Source: a virus. Taken from it: a DNA stretch of 64,000 nt. Every line of letters begins with the position of its first letter. The stretch's first letter is position 1. The stretch is taken from positions 62,001 through 126,000 of the IMG/VR virus record IMGVR_UViG_3300042482_001138; one strand, 5' to 3'. Positions 1 to 9,178 of this stretch are shown piece after piece. The position numbers were made by a program, and so were the translations under genes. Below the pieces are notes generated by a model that saw only the letters and a list, made by a program, of their open reading frames with translations, searched no databases and was not told the DNA's origin.

Positions 1-383
1 AAATAGAAAATGAAAATTGGTTAATTAATGATTATTTAGATAGATGTCAATTTTCACCCGTTTCACACGGTAAGGGGTCTGCTGCGAACCCTGAAGAAGA
101 AAAATATAACGAATTATTAAGATTTTATAATAGAATGACTAGATCATCCAAAAAATTTCAAAAATCACAATTTATAAATCACGTAAATACTGGAAGTGAG
201 TCAATTGGTGGTGGATTGTTTAAATTTAAAAAACCTTCATTTGGTTTTTCAGATGATGATGAAAGAAATGTTAAATCAATTAAGAAAAGATTTTCAGATA
301 TAGGAAAAGATTTAAATATTTATTATACTAAAGGAGGAGAAAAACAACTATATGAAAACCGGTCTAGTAGAAGAATATTTTAA
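1..383 (+). CDS. C-terminal part of an unidentified protein (partial)
   Basis: The frame is open from the window edge (first full codon at base 3) to a TAA ending at 383, so the gene starts upstream; the internal ATG at 135 is probably not the start. The visible ~126 residues are polar, with a Glu-rich stretch and then a basic C-terminus ending in RSSRRIF. I recognise no family. It lies directly upstream of the tail tube gene, where T4 has the sheath gene, but the visible tail does not look like a sheath C-terminus that I know. A structural or tail-associated role is inferred only from position. Confidence 0.6.
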   Translation, partial: IENENWLINDYLDRCQFSPVSHGKGSAANPEEEKYNELLRFYNRMTRSSKKFQKSQFINHVNTGSESIGGGLFKFKKPSFGFSDDDERNVKSIKKRFSDIGKDLNIYYTKGGEKQLYENRSSRRIF

Positions 384-422
384 AAAAAGATGGAAGTAAA
401 TAGAAAAATTTTTTCATCGATA

Positions 423-429
423 TATTTAT
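423..429 (+). promoter_or_regulatory. TATTTAT element, candidate late promoter of the tail tube gene
   Basis: The heptamer TATTTAT, followed by an A-rich tract, lies 38 bases before the ATG at 468. It is the same word found at a tighter 13-15 base spacing before eight other genes. The longer leader makes this copy less certain. Confidence 0.35.
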
Positions 430-467
430 AATAAAATAAAAATAAACTAAAACAAAAAAATAATAAC

Positions 468-956
468 ATGGCTGATCTTTTAATGAAAATGCCGATACCG
501 TATGAACCAAAAAAACAGAATAGGTTTATTCTACGGTTTCCAACTGATTTAGGAATTAATGAATGGTTTGTACAAACCGCATCAAGACCTAAAATAACTA
601 TTACATCAAACACAATCAAATTTTTGAACACTGAAACATACGTAGCGGGTTCTTTTAACTGGGGTGATATAAGTGTAAAAATGTTAGACCCTATTGGACC
701 ATCAAATGCTCAGGCGGTTATGGAATGGGTACGATTAGTTGCCGAATCAGTTACAGGTCGTATGGGTTACGCCGCGGGTTATAAAAGAAACGTTGACTTG
801 GAAATGTTAGACCCAACAGGTGTTGTTATCGAAAGATGGATATTAGTTAATGCATTTCCAATAAGTGCTGACTTTGGTTCAGTCGGATACGGAACTGATA
901 GTCCTACTGAAATTACAATGAACCTAAAAATGGACAGAGCAATTTTAGTTTATTAA
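468..956 (+). CDS. Tail tube protein (T4 gp19-like)
   Basis: The 162 residues almost match T4 gp19 (163 aa). The family polymerises as hexameric rings that form the inner tube of a contractile tail, through which DNA passes. Recognisable parts are the N-terminal RFILRFPTDLG region, the central ISVKMLDPIGPSNAQAVMEW segment and the C-terminal NLKMDRAILVY strand. The ATG has no Shine-Dalgarno sequence, only A-rich upstream DNA. The gene stands alone between a TATTTAT element and a strong terminator, which fits a highly expressed structural monocistron. The assignment rests on overall resemblance to the T4 gp19 family. Confidence 0.9.
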   Translation: MADLLMKMPIPYEPKKQNRFILRFPTDLGINEWFVQTASRPKITITSNTIKFLNTETYVAGSFNWGDISVKMLDPIGPSNAQAVMEWVRLVAESVTGRMGYAAGYKRNVDLEMLDPTGVVIERWILVNAFPISADFGSVGYGTDSPTEITMNLKMDRAILVY

Positions 957-983
957 AATCTAAAATTTAATTTCCAAAATATC

Positions 984-1016
984 AAATCCATATTGTCAAG
1001 TACAGTATGGATTTTT
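984..1016 (+). terminator. Intrinsic terminator after the tail tube gene
   Basis: A 13-bp stem (984-996 with 1002-1014, one G-T wobble) closes a 5-base loop and runs into a T-rich tract. Confidence 0.85.
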
Positions 1017-1059
1017 ATTTACTATCAAACAATTAGAATTATTTTTATAGAAAAAAAAT

Positions 1060-1815
1060 ATGGAAAACGAAATACTTTACGGTCAAATGAATTTTACATT
1101 ACCACACGATGTGGTAGAATTACCATCTAAAGGTCTTTATTATAAAAGTAAAAAATCAAGTATTAAGGTAGGTTACTTAAATGCCGCAGATGAAGATATT
1201 TTATCATCAGGTATTAAAAACAATAATTTGTTAATTACCCTTTTAAGAAACAAAATTTATGAACCTGATTTGAAACCAGAAGAATTATTGGATGGTGATA
1301 TTGAAGCGATTTTAATTTTTTTAAGAAACACATCTTTTGGCCCTGAATATACTTTGAATTTGACGGACCCATTAACAGGTAATTTATTTCAACACACTTT
1401 TATTTTGGACGAAATAAATTTTAAAAGTCCAAAAAATAAACCAAATGATGATGGAACATTTACTGCCATTTTACCTAGAAGTAATGCTAACGTAAAATTA
1501 AAACTGTTAAACTTGGGTGATAAAAGTAAGATAACAAATCAAGAATCAAGTTACCCAAAAGGTAGAGTTGCTCCTACTACATTGTGGACTTTACAAGAAC
1601 AAATTGTTGAATTAAATGGGGATACCGACAAAGGTAAAATTATTGAATTTGTTCAGAATATGCCGATAATGGATTCCAAGTATATCAAAAAATTTATTTC
1701 AGAAAACGAACCTGGTTTAGACTTAAAAGTAAATGCAATAGCCCCGTCAGGAGAAAACGTGTCGACCTCGATAACGTTTGGGGTTGAATTTTTTCGCCCT
1801 TTCTTCGACATATAA
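1060..1815 (+). CDS. Baseplate hub/tail assembly protein, T4 gp26-like (PF12322 type)
   Basis: This 251-aa protein carries the family hallmarks: an N-terminal VVELPSKGLYY motif (about residues 19-29), then a KVGYLNAADEDIL segment, then DLKPEELLDGDIEAILIFLR. In T4, gp26 helps assemble the central baseplate hub. The C-terminus ends VEFFRPFFDI. The gene is followed, with overlap, by a short frame in the +1 register that lacks an ATG, and then by the tape-measure candidate. That is the layout of tail-assembly chaperone genes in many tailed phages. A share of ribosomes may therefore shift frame near residue 245 to make a longer product (see the frameshift entry). Confidence 0.75.
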   Translation: MENEILYGQMNFTLPHDVVELPSKGLYYKSKKSSIKVGYLNAADEDILSSGIKNNNLLITLLRNKIYEPDLKPEELLDGDIEAILIFLRNTSFGPEYTLNLTDPLTGNLFQHTFILDEINFKSPKNKPNDDGTFTAILPRSNANVKLKLLNLGDKSKITNQESSYPKGRVAPTTLWTLQEQIVELNGDTDKGKIIEFVQNMPIMDSKYIKKFISENEPGLDLKVNAIAPSGENVSTSITFGVEFFRPFFDI

Positions 1816-1951
1816 ACAATATATAATTGATCAATATATATTTCTTGCTAAATTTTTAAGAATACCATATTCGGATTTTTGGAAAATACCTACATACCAA
1901 AGAAACTACATAATCGATAAGGTCATTGAAATGAACAACCCAAAACAATAA
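1784..1951 (+). CDS. Overlapping +1-frame ORF, candidate frameshifted chaperone tail (gp51-like)
   Basis: This frame is open from 1775 to the TAA at 1949-1951 and fills what would otherwise be a gap before the tape measure. It has no ATG or GTG near its 5' end. The only conventional candidates are TTG codons at 1778 and 1784, both inside the gp26-like gene and without a visible ribosome-binding site; the internal ATG at 1931 leaves only six codons. The encoded stretch contains FLAKFLRIPYSDFWKIP and a following basic helix ending in VIEMN. That pattern (hydrophobic helix, W-x-[MI]-P, x3-R, helix) resembles small T4 gp51-type and other second tail-assembly chaperone frames. Expression as a +1 fusion with the upstream gene would give about 296 aa. 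Coding status is likely; the start mechanism is inferred. Confidence 0.55.
   Translation: MNFFALSSTYKQYIIDQYIFLAKFLRIPYSDFWKIPTYQRNYIIDKVIEMNNPKQ
1789..1797 (+). promoter_or_regulatory. Candidate +1 programmed ribosomal frameshift site
   Basis: In the gp26-like frame the codons read TTT TTT CGC. If the ribosome waits at CGC, a codon expected to be scarce in this AT-rich genome, the Phe tRNA on the second TTT can move forward one base to TTC, its cognate codon. Reading then continues GCC CTT TCT into the downstream frame. This is inferred from the overlap geometry and the lack of another good start. Confidence 0.4.
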
Positions 1952-1957
1952 AATAGG

Positions 1958-1964
1958 TATTTAT
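1958..1964 (+). promoter_or_regulatory. TATTTAT element, candidate late promoter of the tape measure gene
   Basis: TATTTAT lies 15 bases upstream of the ATG at 1980 and is followed by an A-rich run, matching copies before 4015, 15617, 26302 and the minus-strand start at 54871. Confidence 0.5.
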
Positions 1965-1979
1965 TATTAAAAAAGAATT

Positions 1980-3974
1980 ATGGTTGTATCAGGAACAACT
2001 TTTGGTACAGATACTCTTAAAAACGTATCTGAAGCTTTAAAAAAGAATATCACCGGTATTCAAGCAATGGTTGAAGACATAGACAAACAGTTTTCAACGC
2101 TAGCAAAAACTATAGGGGCAGGAAGGGAACAGGCGTTTTTACTAAAACAAACACTTACAGAAGGTCTTACAGAAATAACAAGATTAGGAGGTAGTGTTGC
2201 TGATATAGTAAAACAACAAGAAGCTCTTTTTGCTACATTTGGAACACAACTAGTTCTTAATAAGAATGCAACAGATGAATTGTTTGCGACAACACAGGCA
2301 ACTGGTATAGAATCAAAAGACTTATTTACAAGTTACGCTAATCTAGGAAAATCAATTTACGAAGCTAATTCTGAAATGGCATCAATAATGGAAAATGCTA
2401 ACCTAATTGGTGTTAACGCAAAAGAAGTTGCAAAGTCGGTTAATGCTAACATGTCGGCACTTTCTAAAATTAACTTTAAAGATGGTGTCATGGGATTAGC
2501 CGACATGGCAGCTAAATCCGCGATGTTACGTGTAGATATGTCTACAGCACTTAAATCTGCTGAAGATTTATACAAACCAGAAAAGGCACAGTCATTTGTC
2601 AATACTTTACAACGATTGGGGGCAACAGGATCTTCAGAATTAATGAACGTTGAAAGAGTCAGATTTTTAGCAAGAAATGAACCGGCAAAGTTACAAGAAG
2701 AAATTGCTAAGATGGCATCTAAATTTGTTGACGAAACGGGTAAAATGTCTGCAATTGGAATGGACTTCTTAAAGGAAATTGCTTCTGAGTCGGGTTACAG
2801 TGCGGATGAGTTATCAAAAATGGGTATATCAATGTCTCAGTTGAAAGACAAACAAGATCTTATCAATCAAACCGGACTACAATTAACCGATCCAAAAGAA
2901 ATGGAAAAACTTACCAATTTACTTACAAAAGGTAAAGATGGTAAATTTGAAGTAACTTATGAACAAGATGGTCAACAGGTAACAAAGGCTCTTGAAGATA
3001 TGAATTCTTACGAGAGAGATCAACTTCAGAAATTTCTTCAGTCACAAAATGATCAAATTAAAAATACATTCCAAGCAAAACCAGGTGAAGACAAAAATTT
3101 AGTAAAACTTATAGAGCAACAGATGGATGTAAATACAAAATTTACACAAGCCATAAAAGCTTTAGAAACTGTAATACCATCACAAATTGCAGGTTCAAAG
3201 ACCGGAGAAAAAATGATACAAAGTATCATCGACAACACAAATAAACTTTCAACCACTGCACTTACAAAATTAGATGAGTTAAGCGATGAAGCGGGAAAGG
3301 CCGTAGACATGAAAATCAAAATAATAGAAAGTGCGGTAGACGCTATGAAACCAACACTCCAAACAGTTGTTGATACTATGGAAACTTTAGCTACCAATAC
3401 CATGCCAAGTCTTACAAGCGCAGCAAACAGATTTACAACAGCTCTTGGTAACGTGGGGACCTTTTTGACCAATACTTTTAAATTAGATGACTTTGTGAGT
3501 TTACCAGGGAACGACAGATTAATCATGGGTCCTGAAGGTTCTATAGGTAGAATAAATAGTAATGATACAATAATATCATCAACTGATGGACCAAAAACTG
3601 AAGAAGAAGTTGCTAAAATGATGGAATTAATTAAATCACCACAAACACCATTAGTTTCTTCGCCAATAGAAACAAAACCAATCTTAACTTCAGAAAATTT
3701 GGGAACTAAATCTATGATGGAAATAGAAAGAGAAAAGGCCTTGACGGATATAATGATGTCTCAAACTCCCAAAACAAGTGAAACACCAACAGAAATTAAA
3801 ACCACAAATGATATCAATCATAAATTAGACATTGTTGTTGATCTAAAAAACGTACCAACTAACATCAATCAAAATGAATTGAAAGGGGTTATTGAAAACG
3901 TTGTGTTGAAACCTGAATTTGTTAATAACATCAAAATGGGATTAGAAAAAATTAAAGGTGTTAATTACTATTAA
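1980..3974 (+). CDS. Tape measure-type tail protein
   Basis: A 664-aa, mostly helical, Ala/Lys/Glu/Thr-rich protein with no cysteine. Long amphipathic stretches alternate with short hydrophobic ones such as LTSAANRFTTALGNVGTFL near residue 480. It directly follows the gp26-like gene and chaperone-like frame, the usual place for the tape measure, which in T4 is gp29 and also part of the hub. By the usual rule of about 1.5 angstrom per residue it would specify a tail near 100 nm. The ATG at 1980 is the first in frame after the preceding stop and sits 15 bases from a TATTTAT element. Function is inferred from position, length and helical character; I see no catalytic motif. Confidence 0.6.
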   Translation: MVVSGTTFGTDTLKNVSEALKKNITGIQAMVEDIDKQFSTLAKTIGAGREQAFLLKQTLTEGLTEITRLGGSVADIVKQQEALFATFGTQLVLNKNATDELFATTQATGIESKDLFTSYANLGKSIYEANSEMASIMENANLIGVNAKEVAKSVNANMSALSKINFKDGVMGLADMAAKSAMLRVDMSTALKSAEDLYKPEKAQSFVNTLQRLGATGSSELMNVERVRFLARNEPAKLQEEIAKMASKFVDETGKMSAIGMDFLKEIASESGYSADELSKMGISMSQLKDKQDLINQTGLQLTDPKEMEKLTNLLTKGKDGKFEVTYEQDGQQVTKALEDMNSYERDQLQKFLQSQNDQIKNTFQAKPGEDKNLVKLIEQQMDVNTKFTQAIKALETVIPSQIAGSKTGEKMIQSIIDNTNKLSTTALTKLDELSDEAGKAVDMKIKIIESAVDAMKPTLQTVVDTMETLATNTMPSLTSAANRFTTALGNVGTFLTNTFKLDDFVSLPGNDRLIMGPEGSIGRINSNDTIISSTDGPKTEEEVAKMMELIKSPQTPLVSSPIETKPILTSENLGTKSMMEIEREKALTDIMMSQTPKTSETPTEIKTTNDINHKLDIVVDLKNVPTNINQNELKGVIENVVLKPEFVNNIKMGLEKIKGVNYY

Positions 3975-3992
3975 AAAAACATTCCTAAAATC

Positions 3993-3999
3993 TATTTAT
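3993..3999 (+). promoter_or_regulatory. TATTTAT element, candidate late promoter
   Basis: TATTTAT lies 15 bases before the ATG at 4015, with an A-rich downstream tract. Confidence 0.5.
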
Positions 4000-4014
4000 T
4001 AATAAAATTGAATA

Positions 4015-7000
4015 ATGCCTGAAACAAGTTTAAGTTTTCAAAATAGTGCAACTTTTAGGGATAAGTTAATTGCAAAAACATTACCCCCATATAATGTGTC
4101 AGGTTTTTATAGTGCTCCTTTGGGTCCTGTTAATTATGAAAAAACCCTATCTGAAATCCCGAACATAAATTCACCTAATATTGGTTCCACTAATGAAGCT
4201 GATAATTTTTATGTTTTAAATAAGTACGGACCTAACGGTGGATTTGTAAATGTTATTGGTACACAACAAGATCCGATTATATCTTCATCAAATGATGGTG
4301 AATACAATCCATCAAGTACCAATCTTGACATTGTTAATGAATTTTTCATTGATAGTGCATATAACAAAAACAAGTACGGACCGGTTGGGGGATTCAACGA
4401 AATGTTTGATGTTACGGAATATACTGTGGCAAATCAAGTACACCAACCTTATTTTGACCCAATATTTTTTACACCATCAAACTACGATGCTTATTCTTTA
4501 TATACACAAAACAATCCTGTAGGAAGTGACGGTTCCTTATCAAGTGATTCATATTTAGCAAGACTTTCTGCCACTAAACTTTCTACTAATTTTGATGCAA
4601 GCTCTGCAGCAGAACAAGAAAGACAACTTTTTAGAGAAACTAATACAAATTTAACTTCACCTTCGGCTTTAGCCGGTAGTGGTTTTGGAGGAAGTAGAGA
4701 TTATCGAATTACAGTTACTGATAGTAATGTTAGTTTCTTAGATAGATTAAGAGGGGACTTTAGTCCTTCATCACCTTTAGAAGGACCTTTGTTTATCGAT
4801 GAAGATACAAATAGAAATCCTACAACAGGAAATCAAATCGCAAACGTTTTACAAAATACTGCCGCAGGTTCGTTTAATTTGTTAGCAGACGGCTCGAGTA
4901 GATTCTTACAACCATCAAAGGCTCTATTAAGTCAAACAGGGGCTGGACAAATTTCTACACTTTATGCATTGTTAAACAAAAACCAATTTAGACCATCTTA
5001 CCAAATAGGGGGATTAGGAAACGTTGCAATAGCAGGTGTTAACACTATTTTAAGAAGTGTTGGTGCAGAAATTACAGGGGGTTATTATTTAGGATCTGAC
5101 GCAAACAACCCTGAATTTATAACATCTCCTGTGAACGCTGTTCCTGTAAATTCACTTGGAAAACTTACAAATGCTATAGTTTTTGGACCGGATGAAATGG
5201 GTAACCAATATGAAGGTATTGGAATGGAACAGGCAAAATTTGGATTGAATGGATTTGCAACAGAAAACGGCGGAAAACCTGACGGTGGTTTTGTTTGGAC
5301 ATCACCAAGATTCAAAGACAACGCTGGATTCAAAGTAAAACAGGGAGGAGATGCGGTATCAGTTGACGATGACTTCAACCAAATCAGTACATCTTACCTA
5401 TTCAACGAATCAACTAATTTTGGACTTAAACAAGGTTCAATACTTGATAATACACAAAGATTAGTAAATTCTGCTGACAACCTATTCGGAAAAAGAAGAT
5501 TAAAACACGCCGGAAATGCTATCAATCAAGTCAGTAAAGTATTTCATGACGGTTACCGTGAAATAACCAAAGGTTCAAAAATAATGTCATACTTGGATAA
5601 TTCTACTGGTGAAGAAGCTGGTATTGAATACTGTAGAGTTTTTACAAAAGACACACCATACTACACATTTAATGACTTACAAAAGTCGGAAGGTATGACA
5701 ACTCAAAATAGAAGATTTTCATATTCTGTTTTAGATAGTACATACAATCTTAATATTGCACCTATCAAAGGAATTGGGTCGACAAATGTTACGTCTAAGG
5801 GTGCAAAAAAATACATGATATCAATTGAAAACTTGGCGTGGAGAACTTCTGATAGACCAGGATACACCGTAGATGAACTTCCCCTTTGTGAAAGGGGACC
5901 AAACGGTGGTAGAATAATGTGGTTTCCACCATATGATGTTGAATTCAGTGATGGAAGTACTGCAAATTTTGATGAAGTTCCTTTTTTAGGTCGACCTGAA
6001 CCTGTTTATTCTTATAAAAATACAACAAGAGCAGGAAAACTAGGTTTCAAAATTGTTGTTGACCACCCATCGATCATTAATTTAATTGCAAACAAACAAT
6101 TAGAAAAATTAGGAAAAGAAAAATTTGATCAAGTAGTTAAGTCCTTTATTGCGGGTTGTACTAAATACGACTTGTATGAATTAGCGGCTAAATTTAACAC
6201 ACTTCCATTAAGAGAATTGGAAATGTACCAAAACTTACTTAATGACCCAAGGTTAACACCGGAAGAACTAGCACAAATCCAAAATGAAATTCCTGCGGAA
6301 AATACTTCATCTGAAAACGCTTCGACTATTGGTAATACACCTGAAGAAGAAAATAATTTTATTACTAGGTATGAAGGTTTAGGATTCTTTTTTGGGCCAA
6401 ATACACAAGATTTTAATTTTCAATCTCAATACAACAGCTATGTTTCGAATGTTGCAACAATTACGGCTAACTGTCCGCCAGCTGTAGAAGTACAAGGAAA
6501 TACACAGTATGTTTATATTCCTGATGACACAACTTTGTTTATTAATAAAGTTGTTCAAAATAATTTTGATACAATAAATAATGATTTTGTTGAAGGTGTA
6601 AAAAGTATTGTATCAAACAAAAATATTGTTGATATAAAAATAGAAGGAAAAACACAAGAGTATGCCGATTCGGCAAAAAACTTTTTAACTGAAAAACTTA
6701 AATCTGAAATCGACAACAAAAAACTAACAATACAATCAAGCGGCACTTTAGGTAAAATTACAATAAAGGATTACTCCAATAAAACTAATCCCGTAAACGG
6801 TAGTGATTTTTTAACAACACAAACTATAGTAAGTCCTGCCAATCAACCAACAGTTCCGGCAACATCAATTCCTTATTCCTATCCTAGTTTAGCGGTTAAC
6901 GCGGCAATTATAAGTAAAATAACAATTGTTGATGATTTAAGTGCTCAAGACCCAACAGACGCAAACGATATCAATCAAAGTGCGCCCGATCAAGTTAATT

Positions 7001-8853
7001 CACAAGCGGTTAAACCACAACCACTTACTGACATTCAAGAAAGACTTAAACAAGCGATTGGTAAAAAAATAATAAGAAGATTGTTAACAGAATGTGATTA
7101 CTTCGAATTGTTGAAAGATAGTGATCCTATGGTGTTTGAAACACTTAAAGACAAATTGAAATTTTTTAATCCTGCTTTCCATTCAATAACACCTGAAGGA
7201 CTGAACGCAAGATTGACATTTTTAAATCAGTGTGTAAGACCTGGGCAAACTATACCTGTCATAGGAAGTGATGGTAGACCAAAATATGATGATGCGTTAA
7301 ACACGTCTTTTGGCGCTCCCCCTGTGTTAGTTATTAGGGTTGGGGATTTTTATCATACAAAGGCAATACCAGGAAACTTATCAATAACTTATGAAACACC
7401 ATTCTTTGATATAAACCCTGAAGGTATAGGTATTCAACCTATGATTGCTAAAGTAAGTTTAGATTTGAAATTTATAGGTGGTCATGGTTTATCAAGACCT
7501 GTAGAATCTTTACAAAATGCTTTGTCTTTTAATTTCTACGCAAATACTGAAATGTATGATGAAAGAGCTGAAGAAACTGAATTAAATTATGCCCTACTTG
7601 ATTTGGTAGATAAAGCAATTGAAAATGCAACACAAAATAATGAACAAACAAATGATGGTGGGGAAACAATTGGTACTGTGTTGACTACTGTTAAAAGTGG
7701 TGATACTGAAAGTGGTGATATTGATTATACTAAGATTTACACTCAACTATCTGATCAAACAAAAGAATATATTAATATAAGTACAAACCAATATAGTACT
7801 ATTGTTGATCAAACAAATTTCAGTATGTTACAACTTATTTCTTACGAAAGAAACTACAATTCTGGTTTTACAATTATAAATACCGCAAGCGCGATCGATA
7901 CTAAAATTTACGGTAAACCAAATGATTATGAAAAAAGAATTAATAAATTGAGTAGTAAAATTAAAGAAGATATAGACAATGAAACTAATCCTATAATTAA
8001 AATTTTTAGAAGTGTTCAGCAAGTAAAAGATCAAGAAAACATAATCAGGGATACTAAAAGAAAGTTAAAGGCGTATGTTGAAAGTGTTGAAAGGGAAATT
8101 ATAAGAGATATGGCACAACCCATAAATACTATTGTTGATAGTGAACAAAACTTGATTAAAGTTTTCAATAAATTGAATGTTGTAACAACCAAAAAATTAG
8201 GTAATGTCCAAACCATTACAGGTATTGACGGAAAAATATTACCTGACGGGAATGTAAAAGTTTATAATTTAACGGGTACCACTTCAGTTTTTGACAAAAT
8301 GATTACTGATTATTTGCAAATTGCAAAAAACCTAAATGATGTTGCAAAACAAAAAAGTGTAAATAAAATTGTCCCGTTACAAAACGAAAAGTTTTATGAT
8401 AATGAAAAATGTTTTCAAACTTGTGTACCCATGACAGAACTACCCGATGATGAAGATAAAAGATTTTATACTTTACTTTCTCAAACATTTACAAATAATG
8501 ATAAATATCAACTTTTATTTATTGAGTTTATTTCTACACCACAGGTAGAACAAATACCAGGGGCTAAGACCGAATTGACAAGTAGGTTTGACGAGTTGAA
8601 GAAAAATTTTGACGAAACATATGGAAGGGATAAAGAAAAAATAAAATCAGATTCTGAAGACCAAGAATTTATTAGATTAAAAGATTTTGTATTGGAGGAT
8701 AGTACCGATAGAAGATTATTATATAACACTATACCTTTAAATAACAACGATAGTCTGACCAAAGACAAAAAAACACAAATAAGTCAAATATACAGTCAAA
8801 CAAACTGGAATAACCAAAAAAATACCTTTGATGGTAAAGTAAAATTAAATTGA
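4015..8853 (+). CDS. Giant baseplate/tail protein with gp48/gp54-like region
   Basis: At 1612 aa this is far longer than T4 gp48 or gp54 (roughly 320-360 aa). Residues ~1100-1190 hold the most recognisable part: VLVIRVGDFYHTKAIPG, DINPEGIGIQPMIAKVSLDL and SLQNALSFNFYANTEMYDERAEE. These resemble tail-tube-initiating baseplate proteins of large T4-like phages. The N-terminal quarter has a repeated NKYGPxGGF motif (near residues 69 and 122) and is rich in Asn, Ser and Thr. The C-terminal third is charged and helical. It sits between the tape measure and a gp53-like gene, and the next ATG follows its stop by one base, implying co-translation. A structural role is well supported; the exact baseplate position is inferred. 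Confidence 0.65.
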   Translation: MPETSLSFQNSATFRDKLIAKTLPPYNVSGFYSAPLGPVNYEKTLSEIPNINSPNIGSTNEADNFYVLNKYGPNGGFVNVIGTQQDPIISSSNDGEYNPSSTNLDIVNEFFIDSAYNKNKYGPVGGFNEMFDVTEYTVANQVHQPYFDPIFFTPSNYDAYSLYTQNNPVGSDGSLSSDSYLARLSATKLSTNFDASSAAEQERQLFRETNTNLTSPSALAGSGFGGSRDYRITVTDSNVSFLDRLRGDFSPSSPLEGPLFIDEDTNRNPTTGNQIANVLQNTAAGSFNLLADGSSRFLQPSKALLSQTGAGQISTLYALLNKNQFRPSYQIGGLGNVAIAGVNTILRSVGAEITGGYYLGSDANNPEFITSPVNAVPVNSLGKLTNAIVFGPDEMGNQYEGIGMEQAKFGLNGFATENGGKPDGGFVWTSPRFKDNAGFKVKQGGDAVSVDDDFNQISTSYLFNESTNFGLKQGSILDNTQRLVNSADNLFGKRRLKHAGNAINQVSKVFHDGYREITKGSKIMSYLDNSTGEEAGIEYCRVFTKDTPYYTFNDLQKSEGMTTQNRRFSYSVLDSTYNLNIAPIKGIGSTNVTSKGAKKYMISIENLAWRTSDRPGYTVDELPLCERGPNGGRIMWFPPYDVEFSDGSTANFDEVPFLGRPEPVYSYKNTTRAGKLGFKIVVDHPSIINLIANKQLEKLGKEKFDQVVKSFIAGCTKYDLYELAAKFNTLPLRELEMYQNLLNDPRLTPEELAQIQNEIPAENTSSENASTIGNTPEEENNFITRYEGLGFFFGPNTQDFNFQSQYNSYVSNVATITANCPPAVEVQGNTQYVYIPDDTTLFINKVVQNNFDTINNDFVEGVKSIVSNKNIVDIKIEGKTQEYADSAKNFLTEKLKSEIDNKKLTIQSSGTLGKITIKDYSNKTNPVNGSDFLTTQTIVSPANQPTVPATSIPYSYPSLAVNAAIISKITIVDDLSAQDPTDANDINQSAPDQVNSQAVKPQPLTDIQERLKQAIGKKIIRRLLTECDYFELLKDSDPMVFETLKDKLKFFNPAFHSITPEGLNARLTFLNQCVRPGQTIPVIGSDGRPKYDDALNTSFGAPPVLVIRVGDFYHTKAIPGNLSITYETPFFDINPEGIGIQPMIAKVSLDLKFIGGHGLSRPVESLQNALSFNFYANTEMYDERAEETELNYALLDLVDKAIENATQNNEQTNDGGETIGTVLTTVKSGDTESGDIDYTKIYTQLSDQTKEYINISTNQYSTIVDQTNFSMLQLISYERNYNSGFTIINTASAIDTKIYGKPNDYEKRINKLSSKIKEDIDNETNPIIKIFRSVQQVKDQENIIRDTKRKLKAYVESVEREIIRDMAQPINTIVDSEQNLIKVFNKLNVVTTKKLGNVQTITGIDGKILPDGNVKVYNLTGTTSVFDKMITDYLQIAKNLNDVAKQKSVNKIVPLQNEKFYDNEKCFQTCVPMTELPDDEDKRFYTLLSQTFTNNDKYQLLFIEFISTPQVEQIPGAKTELTSRFDELKKNFDETYGRDKEKIKSDSEDQEFIRLKDFVLEDSTDRRLLYNTIPLNNNDSLTKDKKTQISQIYSQTNWNNQKNTFDGKVKLN

Positions 8854-8854
8854 T

Positions 8855-9178
8855 ATGGCTCTACAATACTTCAATAGATACAATCAGTTTTTGGTAAACG
8901 GTGAACAAATTATTGTTCCTTTTGTTAAATTGGATACAAAACCTTCAGATAAGAACTATATTTATAAAGTTGGTCAGTCAAGGTTGGACAAGATTTCCCA
9001 ACAATATTATGGAACTCCTTTTTTTGGCTGGTTAATATTGGCCGCAAATCCACAATTTGGTGGAGAAGAATGGAATATTCCTGATGGATCAATTTTAAAA
9101 GTACCATTTCCTTTGGTTGGTTCTTTACAAGATTATAAAAATGCAATAGAAAATTATTATTTTTATTATGGCGATTGA
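8855..9178 (+). CDS. Baseplate wedge protein, gp53/LysM-like
   Basis: This 107-aa protein contains YIYKVGQSRLDKISQQYYG followed by TPFFGWLILAANPQ, then IPDGSILKVP. It is the pattern of LysM-like small baseplate proteins (T4 gp53; tail protein X in P2-like phages): a V-x-x-G-x-x-L-x-x-I-x-x-x-Y-Y-G core, a W-x-I-x-x-A-N helix and a G-x-x-L-x-x-P end. In T4, gp53 joins wedges around the hub. The ATG follows the preceding stop by one base, and the stop overlaps the next gene by 11 bases, so the three giant-baseplate genes form one tightly coupled unit. Confidence 0.75.
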   Translation: MALQYFNRYNQFLVNGEQIIVPFVKLDTKPSDKNYIYKVGQSRLDKISQQYYGTPFFGWLILAANPQFGGEEWNIPDGSILKVPFPLVGSLQDYKNAIENYYFYYGD

